A stretch of 64,000 nt of DNA from contig QHUK01000014.1 in the NCBI GenBank assembly GCA_003222085.1, forward strand, positions 1 through 64,000. Reading direction: 5' to 3'. Shown one piece after another: positions 19,913-27,860 of the stretch (positions are counted from its first letter, which is position 1; every line of letters starts with the position of its first letter). A program made the translations under genes and the position numbers. The notes under the pieces were generated by a model. That model did no database searches, had not been told where the DNA came from, and saw nothing but the letters and a program-made list of their open reading frames with translations. This DNA comes from Gemmatimonadota bacterium (GTDB lineage: Bacteria > Gemmatimonadota > Gemmatimonadetes > Gemmatimonadales > GWC2-71-9).

Positions 19913-20461
19913 TCAATGGTTCAAACCGGCCGCGGAGAGCGGCGTGCGCGCGATCAAGGCGTGGCCATGCCAGGCCAGTGCCAGCCCGGCCAGGCTCTCC
20001 GCCACGAGCCAGAGCGGCCAGGCGGCGAGCAGGCGCACGGCGGGCTCGAACGCCGGATACAGACCGGGCGCGACCTCGACGACGTACCGCACGGCCCGGC
20101 TCGCGTCCCGGGTCGCCTCCCACTGCACCTCCGTCCAGAACGCAGGCCCCGTGGCGCTGCGACCGACCAGCACCGTGATGCCCGCGGCGGCGTAGAGGCA
20201 GGCTCGCAGGGCAAGCGGCCAGAAGCCCGTGGGGGAGAGCCTCGCGCCGGCGGCGAACGCCACCGTCACCAGCACGATCCAGGTGCGACTCAGCGCGTCG
20301 AAGACGCCGTGCTCCGGAGCGGCCAGGAGGGCCACCCCGGCGCCCCCCGCGAGCCCCACCGCCAGCCACTCGCCGCGCGTCCCCGGGTGCGCGGCGACCA
20401 GGAGCGCCGCCAACGGCAGCGCCACCAGACTGACCGGCGCCAGGGCGGCGAACAGCAGCAC
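19913..20461 (-). CDS. Integral membrane protein between rpsR and rplI (DUF2232/YybS-like position)
   Basis: Hydrophobic ORF VLLFAALAPVSLVALPLAALLVAA...; location in the rpsF-rpsR-x-rplI cluster; start uncertain. Confidence 0.65.
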   Translation of the reverse strand: MLLFAALAPVSLVALPLAALLVAAHPGTRGEWLAVGLAGGAGVALLAAPEHGVFDALSRTWIVLVTVAFAAGARLSPTGFWPLALRACLYAAAGITVLVGRSATGPAFWTEVQWEATRDASRAVRYVVEVAPGLYPAFEPAVRLLAAWPLWLVAESLAGLALAWHGHALIARTPLSAAGLNH

Positions 20462-20484
20462 GCCCGCCGCGAGGCGCCAGCGAC

Positions 20485-20706
20485 TCAGCCGACGTACCCC
20501 TTGATGTAGGGCAGCAGCGCGAGCTGGCGAGCCCGCTTGATCGCGGTGGCGAGCTGGCGCTGATGTCGCGCACACATCCCCGACAACCGGCTCGGGAGAA
20601 TCTTGCCGCGCTCGGTGAGAAACCGGCCGAGCGTGCGGTCGTCCTTGTAGTCGAGCACCCGCACCCCGGACTCGCACACGGGGCACGTCTTCGCGGGCCG
20701 CCTCAT
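20485..20706 (-). CDS. rpsR: 30S ribosomal protein S18
   Basis: [50 protein letters not shown]. Confidence 0.95.
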   Translation of the reverse strand: MRRPAKTCPVCESGVRVLDYKDDRTLGRFLTERGKILPSRLSGMCARHQRQLATAIKRARQLALLPYIKGYVG

Positions 20707-21074
20707 GCTTCATCCTCCTCGATCTCGTCCACCACCACATCCGCGGCGATCACGGCGGGCGGGGGTTCGGGCTTCGCCGGCAAACCTTCCGACACGACGA
20801 CCAGGAAGCGCACCACGCCCTCTTCGAGCTTCACGGCGCGCTCGTACTCCGGCAACAGCTCGGCCGCGGTCTCGAACTGCGCCACCACATAGTAGCCCGT
20901 GTCCTTCTTCTTGATCGGATAGGAGAGGGTGCGTTTGCCCCAATGAGCGACGTTCGTGATCGCGCCCTTGGCGTCCTTGGTCAGGAGGGCGTGGAACCGC
21001 TCCAACCGCTCCGTGATTGCCGGCTCTTCCAACGCGGGATCGAAGATGTAGACGGTCTCGTAGCGACGAGCCAT
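20703..21074 (-). CDS. rpsF: 30S ribosomal protein S6
   Basis: [63 protein letters not shown]. Confidence 0.94.
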   Translation of the reverse strand: MARRYETVYIFDPALEEPAITERLERFHALLTKDAKGAITNVAHWGKRTLSYPIKKKDTGYYVVAQFETAAELLPEYERAVKLEEGVVRFLVVVSEGLPAKPEPPPAVIAADVVVDEIEEDEA

Positions 21075-21255
21075 GCCACCTCCCTTTGGTCGTGGGCGAC
21101 CCGACGCAGGTGCGGCGCCGAGTAGGGGATTGTGAGGCGCGAAAGATAGGCGGAGCGCGAGGGCGGGGGAAGACCGGTGCACGCTCGACACGTGACCCCC
21201 CTCACATCGTCTCGCCCCTGGGAACGTCCGGCCTTGACGCGCCGTTGACGGCAAA

Positions 21256-21269
21256 GTGATGGGAATCAC
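21256..21269. promoter_or_regulatory. CRP/FNR-like inverted repeat GTGAT-N4-ATCAC
   Basis: gtgatgggaatcac, perfect inverted repeat in the upstream region of the JAMM gene, just after two TTGACG hexamers (21234-21239, 21245-21250). Confidence 0.35.
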
Positions 21270-21346
21270 GCAACCTGGCGTGCTGGCCAATCATCCTTTG
21301 AAGGGTAGAGGCGGTCGAAGACCCGGAACCTGGGAAGGACGGTCGG

Positions 21347-21973
21347 ATGCGGGTTCGAGGGACCTGGTGGTTCGCGCGCGTGACGCGCGGCGCGGCGGCG
21401 GCGGCGGGCCTCATGGTCCTGCTGGCGCTCCAGCCGGAGCCTGCCGGTCTGGTCGAAGCGGCGCCGAATCGCGCCGGCTCGCACGCGCGCGCCCTCATCC
21501 TGTCCGACCAGGCGCGTCGCTACCTCTCGCTCCAATACCGCTCCTACCCGACCGAGTTCATGGGTTGCATGATCGGAGAGATCCACGGGAATGCGGTGAT
21601 CGTGCGACGGATCGCGCCCGCGGACGTGGAGCCCGGGCACTCCACGCCAACGCGCGTGGTGCCGGAGCAGACCTGCGAGGACGCGGGCTGGGCGGGCACC
21701 GTCGGCATGATCCACAGTCACCCCGACGGCCAGCGCTGCTGGTACTACTTCCCGGGGACCCGGGTGGCGAGCTCCGACGCGCACTCGTTCGCGCGGCAGG
21801 CGTACCCCGTGGACGCGATCATGTGCGGCAACCGCGTGGTGTGGCTCAGCCGTGACATGGTGGAGCAGCAGGTGCGGCTGTCGGACCCGGACGGCCATCT
21901 CGCGCCGCCGCCGCGGCCGCAGCGCGGCAATCGGGTGCATGCGGGAGCGGCGGCAGCGGAAGGTCAGGACTAG
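21347..21973 (+). CDS. Mov34/MPN/PAD-1 (JAMM) metalloprotease-like protein with N-terminal hydrophobic segment
   Basis: EFMGCMIGEIHGNAVIVRRI...TVGMIHSHPDGQRCWYYFPGTRVASSDAHSF; N-terminal ITR GAAAAAGLMVLLALQP-type hydrophobic stretch. Confidence 0.75.
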   Translation: MRVRGTWWFARVTRGAAAAAGLMVLLALQPEPAGLVEAAPNRAGSHARALILSDQARRYLSLQYRSYPTEFMGCMIGEIHGNAVIVRRIAPADVEPGHSTPTRVVPEQTCEDAGWAGTVGMIHSHPDGQRCWYYFPGTRVASSDAHSFARQAYPVDAIMCGNRVVWLSRDMVEQQVRLSDPDGHLAPPPRPQRGNRVHAGAAAAEGQD

Positions 21974-22017
21974 GAATCCCCTGGCGCGGGGCGGGCTGCT
22001 CGCATACCATCGACGTC

Positions 22018-22287
22018 ATGCCGCGCGTGACGTTCACCCAAAACATCCAACGACACGTCCCCTGCCCCCCGACCGAGGCGGACGGCGGTACCGTGCGCGA
22101 GGTCTTGGAGCGGGTGTTCGCCGCGAACCCCCGGGCGCGCGACTACGTGCTCGACGATCAGGGCGCCGTGCGGCGTCACATGGTCGTGTTCGTCAACGGC
22201 CGACAGATCCGCGACCGGACGCACTTGAGTGATGCCGTCCCCAGCAACGGCGAAGTCTGCGTCATGCAGGCGCTCTCCGGCGGATGA
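22018..22287 (+). CDS. MoaD/ThiS-family ubiquitin-like protein ending in GG
   Basis: VTFTQNIQRHVPCPPTEADGGTVREVLERVFAANPRARDYVLDDQGAVRRHMVVFVNGRQIRDRTHLSDAVPSNGEVCVMQALSGG*. Confidence 0.85.
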   Translation: MPRVTFTQNIQRHVPCPPTEADGGTVREVLERVFAANPRARDYVLDDQGAVRRHMVVFVNGRQIRDRTHLSDAVPSNGEVCVMQALSGG

Positions 22288-23405
22288 GCGACCGGCTCTA
22301 TGTCGCCACCCGCAAGGGTGTGTTCACGATCGCGCGCCGCAAAGGACGGCCACGCGCGCGGTGGGCGATCACGCGCGCGGACTTCCTGGCCGACAACGCG
22401 TCGATCGTGCTCCCGGACCGACGCGAGGGCGCCGTGTACGTGGCGCTCGGGCACGGGCACTTCGGCGTCAAGTTGCACCGCTCGCGGGACGGAGGACGCA
22501 AGTGGGAGCCGTGCGCGACGCCCGCGTACCCACCCAAGCCCGAGGGGATCGAGGACCGGGAGCCCAATTCCGGCAAGCCCATCCCGTGGAGCACGGAGCT
22601 GGTGTGGGCGTTAGAGGCGGGACACGACAGCGAGCCGGGGACGCTGTGGTGCGGCACGCTGCCCGGGGGGCTGTTCCGCTCCCGCGACCGGGGGTCGTCG
22701 TGGCAGCTGGTCGAGTCGCTGTGGCGCCACCCCAAGCGTCGCGAGTGGTTCGGCGGCGGCGCGGAGCTCCCCGGCCTCCATTCGATTTGCGTGGACCCGC
22801 GCGACGCGCGCCACGTCACCGTCGCCGTCTCGTGCGGCGGCGTGTGGCTGACCCGGGACGGCGGCACGAGCTGGGAATGCCGCGCCCAGGGCATGCGCGC
22901 GGCGTACATGCCGGCCGAGCGCCAATATGATCCCCACGTCCAGGATCCCCACCACCTGGTCCAGTGTCGCGCCGAGCCCGATGCCCTCTGGGTCCAGCAC
23001 CACAACGGCGTCTTCCGCTCCACCGATGGCGCGGCGTCCTGGGAGGAGATCCCCACCGTCAAGCCCGCGGTGTTCGGCTTCGCGGTGGCGGTGCATCCCG
23101 AGGACGCGGGCACGGCCTGGTTCGTGCCCGGGGTGAGCGACGAGCAGCGTATCCCGGTGAAGGGTCGAGTGGTCGTGGCGCGCACTCGGAACGGGGGAAG
23201 CAGCTTCCAGGTGCTCACGAAGGGCTTGCCGCAGGAGCACGCCTACGATCTCACCTACCGCCACGCGCTCGACGTGGACGAGACGGGAGACCGGCTCGCG
23301 TTCGGCACGACGACGGGCGCGCTGTGGGTGAGTGAGAACCAGGGGGACAGTTGGGAGACGATCTCGGAGCATCTCCCGCCGGTGTACTGCGTGCGGTTTG
23401 CGTGA
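22284..23405 (+). CDS. BNR/YCF48/sialidase-like beta-propeller protein
   Basis: Repeated SRDGGRKWE, SRDRGSSWQL, TRDGGTSWEC, STDGAASWEE, SENQGDSWET Asp-box motifs; ATGA overlap with the MoaD-like gene. Confidence 0.88.
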   Translation: MSDRLYVATRKGVFTIARRKGRPRARWAITRADFLADNASIVLPDRREGAVYVALGHGHFGVKLHRSRDGGRKWEPCATPAYPPKPEGIEDREPNSGKPIPWSTELVWALEAGHDSEPGTLWCGTLPGGLFRSRDRGSSWQLVESLWRHPKRREWFGGGAELPGLHSICVDPRDARHVTVAVSCGGVWLTRDGGTSWECRAQGMRAAYMPAERQYDPHVQDPHHLVQCRAEPDALWVQHHNGVFRSTDGAASWEEIPTVKPAVFGFAVAVHPEDAGTAWFVPGVSDEQRIPVKGRVVVARTRNGGSSFQVLTKGLPQEHAYDLTYRHALDVDETGDRLAFGTTTGALWVSENQGDSWETISEHLPPVYCVRFA

Positions 23406-23420
23406 AGGGGGAGATAGGCG

Positions 23421-24524
23421 CTACACGTTGAACCGAAACAGCAGGATATCGCCGTCCTGCACCACGTAGTCCCGCCCTTCGCTCCGCACCAATCCCTCCT
23501 CCCGGGCCGCCTTGTAGGAGCCTGCCCGCACGAAATCCTCGAATGACACGGTCTCGGCGCGGATGAAGCCGCGCTGGAAATCGGAGTGGATCTCCCCCGC
23601 GGCCGCGAACGCGGTGTCACCCCGGTGCATCGTCCACGCGCGCACTTCGTTCTCCCCCACGGTGAAAAAGGTCTCGAGGCCGAGCAGCCGGTAGCCCGCG
23701 TGAATCAGGCGGTCGAGTCCCGGCTCGCTGACGCCGGCGCTCGCGAGATACTCCGCCCGCTCGTTCCCTGACAGCTCGCCGAGCTCCGCCTCGAACTTGG
23801 CGGAGAAGAGGACGATCTCGGCCTCCTCGTGGTGCGCCTGCACGGCCGCGCGCAGCTCGTCGAGCCACTGTCCGCCGCCCGCCGCGAGGTCGTCCTCGTT
23901 CACGTTCGCGGCGTACAGGATCGGCTTCGCCGTGAGCAGCCCGAGCTGCCGCAGGAATTTCACCGCGTCCTCGCTCTCGCCGGCTTCCCGCGCGCCGCGC
24001 CCCGCGTCGAGCTCGGCCACCACGCGCTCGAGCACCACCAGCTCGGCCTGGGCGTCCTTGTCGCCGGCACGGGCGGTCTTGCGGGTCTTCTCGAGCCGGC
24101 GCTCCACCACGGCGAGGTCGGCGAGGGCGAGCTCGCTGGTGATCACGTCGTGGTCGCGCACCGGGTCCACCGGCCCCATCACGTGCACCACATCGGGGTC
24201 GTCGAAGCAGCGGATCACGTGCACCACCGCGTCCACTTCGCGGATGTGCGACAGGAACTGGTTGCCGAGCCCCTCTCCCTGGGACGCGCCCTTGACCAGG
24301 CCGGCGATGTCCACGAACTCGACGACGGCGGGGACCTTCTTCTTGGGCTTCACGAGCTGGTTCAGTCGCTCGAGCCGGGGATCCGGGACCTCGACTACAC
24401 CGACGTTCGGCTCGACGGTGCAGAAGGGATAGTTCTCCGCGGCGGCCGCTTTGGAGGAAGTCATGGCGTTGAAGAGCGTGGATTTTCCCACGTTGGGTAA
24501 GCCCACTATTCCGAGGCGGAGCAC
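23421..24524 (-). CDS. ychF: Redox-regulated ATPase YchF
   Basis: MLRLGIVGLPNVGKSTLFNAMTSSKAAAAENYPFCTVEPNVGVVEVPDPRL; ends ...DILLFRFNV. Confidence 0.96.
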   Translation of the reverse strand: MLRLGIVGLPNVGKSTLFNAMTSSKAAAAENYPFCTVEPNVGVVEVPDPRLERLNQLVKPKKKVPAVVEFVDIAGLVKGASQGEGLGNQFLSHIREVDAVVHVIRCFDDPDVVHVMGPVDPVRDHDVITSELALADLAVVERRLEKTRKTARAGDKDAQAELVVLERVVAELDAGRGAREAGESEDAVKFLRQLGLLTAKPILYAANVNEDDLAAGGGQWLDELRAAVQAHHEEAEIVLFSAKFEAELGELSGNERAEYLASAGVSEPGLDRLIHAGYRLLGLETFFTVGENEVRAWTMHRGDTAFAAAGEIHSDFQRGFIRAETVSFEDFVRAGSYKAAREEGLVRSEGRDYVVQDGDILLFRFNV

Positions 24525-24529
24525 GTCAG

Positions 24530-24601
24530 AACGCGGAAGTCGGAACGCGGAACGCGGAACAGTCGAGGTTGTTCCGCGTTCCCACTTCCGCGTTCCGCGT
24601 T
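24530..24601. repeat. Inverted array of 7-nt CGGAACG/CGTTCCG units between ychF and pth
   Basis: acgcggaagtcggaacgcggaacgcggaaca ... gttccgcgttcccacttccgcgttccgcgtt. Confidence 0.9.
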
Positions 24602-24602
24602 A

Positions 24603-25136
24603 TCACGTGCGCAGCCACTTCTCGACCTCGTCCATCATCTGAGGCATCAGCGCTTTCACCTTGTCTCGCTGCTCGGGCGTGAACGGCTCGAGCACGTACT
24701 CGGACCAGTCGCTCACGCCCTCGGGCAGCGGTCCCACGCCGATGCGGAGGCGCGGATACTGCTGCGACTGGAGGGCGGCCTCGATGCTCTTGAGGCCGTT
24801 GTGCCCGCCCGCCGAGCCCTCGCTCCGCAGGCGGAAGGTGCCGGTGGGGATCCGGAATTCGTCCACGAGGACGAGCAGGTCCGTTGCGGGGTTGAACGCG
24901 GGGTCGGCGCGGAGCGAGGCGAGGGCGGCGCCGCTGGCATTCATGTACGTGGTGGGCTTGAGGACCCGCACGGGCACGCCCGCCACGTCACCCTCGGAGA
25001 CCCGGGCGCGCTCGCCGCGGCGGAACGGGGGAAACCGCCACCGCTCCACGAGCGCATCGGCCAACCAGAAGCCCGCATTGTGACGCGTCGCCGCGTACTC
25101 GGGCCCCGGGTTGCCAAGGCCGACGACGGCGCGCAA
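24603..25136 (-). CDS. pth: Peptidyl-tRNA hydrolase
   Basis: MRAVVGLGNPGPEYAATRHNAGFWLADAL; TYMNASGAALASL; GSAGGHNGLKSIEAAL. Confidence 0.95.
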   Translation of the reverse strand: MRAVVGLGNPGPEYAATRHNAGFWLADALVERWRFPPFRRGERARVSEGDVAGVPVRVLKPTTYMNASGAALASLRADPAFNPATDLLVLVDEFRIPTGTFRLRSEGSAGGHNGLKSIEAALQSQQYPRLRIGVGPLPEGVSDWSEYVLEPFTPEQRDKVKALMPQMMDEVEKWLRT

Positions 25137-25139
25137 ACG

Positions 25140-25907
25140 TCAGCTCTCTTTGCCGCCCTTGGGCTTCTCGGCCTTCTCCGCTTTGGCGGGTGCCGCGGCG
25201 CCCCCAGCACCCTTGACTTCGGGCTTGGACGCCGCGCCGGCCTCGGGGGCCGCCTCGCCCTCCTCCTCCTCACCTTCCCGGACCTTGCGGATGAGCTCGG
25301 GCTCGGCCACTTCGGTCGCCGCTTCGGGGCTCGGGGCCGCCACTTCCTCGGCGCGCGGCGGCACCACCGTGGCGATCGTCAGATCGGCCTCGGTGAGGAT
25401 CTTGGCGTTCGCGATGCTCAGGTCGCGCACGTGCAGCGAGTCGCCGATCTTGAGCGCGTTCACGTCGAGCTCGACGCGGTCCGGGATGTTCTCCGGGAGC
25501 ACCTCGATCTCCACCTCGCGCGTCACCTGGTCGAGCACGCCGCCGGCGTTGCGCACGCCGTCGGGGCTGCCCACGAGGTGCACCGGGATCTTGAGCTTGA
25601 CCTTCTCCGCGGCATGGATCTCGTAGAAATCCACGTGAATGATGTCGGGCCGGATGGGGTGGCGCTGGATCTCGCGAATCAGCGTCTTCACCGTCTTGCC
25701 GTCCACGGCGAGCTCGATGATCGTGCTCGCGGGCTCGACTCCCTGCAGCGCCTTTTCGAGCGCCTTGGCCTCGAGCTCGAGCGGCTGCGCGTTCCGTCCG
25801 TGGCCGTAGATCACCGCCGGGACCTTGCCGTGGAAGCGCGCCTGCCGAGCGGCGCCCTTGCCGGTCGCCTGGCGGGGAGCTGCCGAGAGGGAGACTGTTT
25901 GTGCCAT
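25140..25907 (-). CDS. rplY: 50S ribosomal protein L25/general stress protein Ctc
   Basis: ARQARFHGKVPAVIYGHGRNAQPLELEAKALEKAL...HPIRPDIIHVDFYEIHAAEKVKLKIPVHLVG. Confidence 0.93.
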   Translation of the reverse strand: MAQTVSLSAAPRQATGKGAARQARFHGKVPAVIYGHGRNAQPLELEAKALEKALQGVEPASTIIELAVDGKTVKTLIREIQRHPIRPDIIHVDFYEIHAAEKVKLKIPVHLVGSPDGVRNAGGVLDQVTREVEIEVLPENIPDRVELDVNALKIGDSLHVRDLSIANAKILTEADLTIATVVPPRAEEVAAPSPEAATEVAEPELIRKVREGEEEEGEAAPEAGAASKPEVKGAGGAAAPAKAEKAEKPKGGKES

Positions 25908-25908
25908 A

Positions 25909-25945
25909 CGTTATCCGTCGTCCGTTATTCGTTGTCCGTCAATCG
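25909..25945. repeat. Single-arm array of 7-nt CGTTATC-like units overlapping the 3' end of prs
   Basis: cgttatc cgtcgtc cgttatt cgttgtc cgtcaat cg. Confidence 0.75.
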
Positions 25946-26892
25946 AACAGTGCGCTGACTGACTGGTTCGAGTGCTCGTAGCCGATCGCCTTGGCCATCA
26001 GCCCCGCGATCGACAGCACTTTCAGCTTGTCGAACGTCCGCTCCTCGGGGATGCGGATCGTGTTGGTCACTGCCACCTCGTTGATGGCCGAGGCGCGGAG
26101 CCGCTCCACCGCCGGCCCAGACAAGAGCGCGTGCGACGCGAACGCATAGATCTTGCGCGCGCCGAGCCCCTTGAGCGCCGCCGCGGCCTCGGTGACCGTC
26201 CCCGCCGTGTCGATCATGTCGTCCGGGATGAGGCAGTCCTTGTCGGCCACCTCACCGACCACGTTCACGACCTCGGCCACGTTCGCGGAGGGCCGCCGCT
26301 TGTCGATGATCGCGAGCGAGGCGTTCAGCCGCTTCGCGAATCCCCGCGCCATCTTCGCCGACCCCACGTCGGGGGCCACCACCACGGGGTCGTACAGCTG
26401 CTTCTGGCGGAAGTGGCTCACGAACACCGGTGCCGCGTACAGATGGTCCACCGGAATGTCGAAGAACCCCTGCAGCTGATGGGAATGGAAATCCATCCCC
26501 AGCACGCGATCCGCGCCGGCCGCCGTGATCAGGTTCGCCATGAGCTTGGCGCTGATCGCCACCCGCGGCTGGTCCTTGCGGTCCTGGCGCGCGTAGCCGA
26601 AGTACGGCAGCACCGCCGTGATCCGCGCCGCGCTCGCCCGTCGCGCGGCGTCGATCAGGAACAACAGCTCCAGGTGGTTCTCCGCCGGCGGGTTGGTCGG
26701 CTGGATGATGAACACATCGCGGCCGCGCACGTTCTCGTCGATCTTGACGAAAATCTCCCCATCCGCGAAGCGGCGGATCGTCACCGCGCACAACGGCTGC
26801 CCCAAGTGCTCGGCCATCTCCTCGGCGAGCGGCCGGTTGGCCGTCCCGGCGAGGAGCAACAGCTGGCTCCGCGAGAGCGAGAGGTCCGCCAT
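25939..26892 (-). CDS. prs: Ribose-phosphate pyrophosphokinase
   Basis: LAGTANRPLAEEMAEHLGQPLCAVTIRRFADGEIFVKIDENVRGRDVFIIQPT; VVAPDVGSAKMARGFAKRL; DDMIDTAGTVTEAAAALKGLGA. Confidence 0.96.
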   Translation of the reverse strand: MADLSLSRSQLLLLAGTANRPLAEEMAEHLGQPLCAVTIRRFADGEIFVKIDENVRGRDVFIIQPTNPPAENHLELLFLIDAARRASAARITAVLPYFGYARQDRKDQPRVAISAKLMANLITAAGADRVLGMDFHSHQLQGFFDIPVDHLYAAPVFVSHFRQKQLYDPVVVAPDVGSAKMARGFAKRLNASLAIIDKRRPSANVAEVVNVVGEVADKDCLIPDDMIDTAGTVTEAAAALKGLGARKIYAFASHALLSGPAVERLRASAINEVAVTNTIRIPEERTFDKLKVLSIAGLMAKAIGYEHSNQSVSALFD

Positions 26893-26936
26893 GGAAGCCC
26901 TGCAAAATAGACGGCAAACTGCGCGAAGCCAAGGGG

Positions 26937-27860
26937 TTACTTCTTGGCGGGTACCAGCGATCGACTGGCCGGCGTGATTCCGTCGACATCCCACGTGTTC
27001 ATGCGATAGACCGTCGATCCTTCGCCGCCCACGCCCGCGAGATGGCGCACGATGAATCCCGTCGCCCCGGAATCGCACGCGAGCGACAGCAGCACGCCCC
27101 GGCCGCCGCGCACGGTGAGCCGGCGGGCGGCGCGGAGCGCTTTGGTGGAGTCCACGTCCTTGGGCGTCGCGAACCCCGCGGCGGTAATGACCTTCAGCCG
27201 GTCGAGGTAGCGGGCGACGGCCGCGGAATCGGTTGCCCGCCCGTTCAACGTCCAATGCTTGCCGGCCCGCTTCAAGGTGTAGCGGTCCTTCCCGCGCACC
27301 ACATCCAGCCCCGCGATGCTGTCGGGCTCGAGCCCGGCGATGCGCTTGTCCCTCCACCCGTCGACGGGGCGGTCCGCCACGGAGGCGAGGCGGCCGCGCC
27401 AGAGATAGACGTGCGTGTCGCCCGGGCGACGGACGTAGACGCCCTGGAAGTCGGTGGAGCGCGTCCCGACAATGAGCTTGAGCAGCGGCTTCCCGCCGCG
27501 GGAGAGGCGCAACCACCGGCCGGCGGCGCTGTCCACGCCGAGACGGGCGAACGACGCCGGCTCCTGGGCGACGAGCTCGGGGCGGGCCGTATCCGCGAGC
27601 GCCTGAAACACCTCGCCCACCGCGTCGAGCGCCGCGCGGTGGCCATTCGCGCTCCACGCCGTAGGCGACTGCCGGGCCAGCACGATCGAGTCCGCGCCCT
27701 TGATGACGGTGACCGTGTCCACGTCCGTCTGGGAGAGCGCGGGCAGCGCAAGCGACCCGGTCACCGAGTCTGAGCCGCGCGACAGCAGCTCGCTACCGCC
27801 CCACAAGAGCAGCAGGACGACGAGGCCGACGGCGATGAGCTTGAGCTGCTTGGCGCTCAT
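26937..27860 (-). CDS. DUF4340 domain-containing protein
   Basis: MSAKQLKLIAVGLVVLLLLWGGSELLSRG...; position downstream of a GldG-type gene. Confidence 0.75.
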   Translation of the reverse strand: MSAKQLKLIAVGLVVLLLLWGGSELLSRGSDSVTGSLALPALSQTDVDTVTVIKGADSIVLARQSPTAWSANGHRAALDAVGEVFQALADTARPELVAQEPASFARLGVDSAAGRWLRLSRGGKPLLKLIVGTRSTDFQGVYVRRPGDTHVYLWRGRLASVADRPVDGWRDKRIAGLEPDSIAGLDVVRGKDRYTLKRAGKHWTLNGRATDSAAVARYLDRLKVITAAGFATPKDVDSTKALRAARRLTVRGGRGVLLSLACDSGATGFIVRHLAGVGGEGSTVYRMNTWDVDGITPASRSLVPAKK

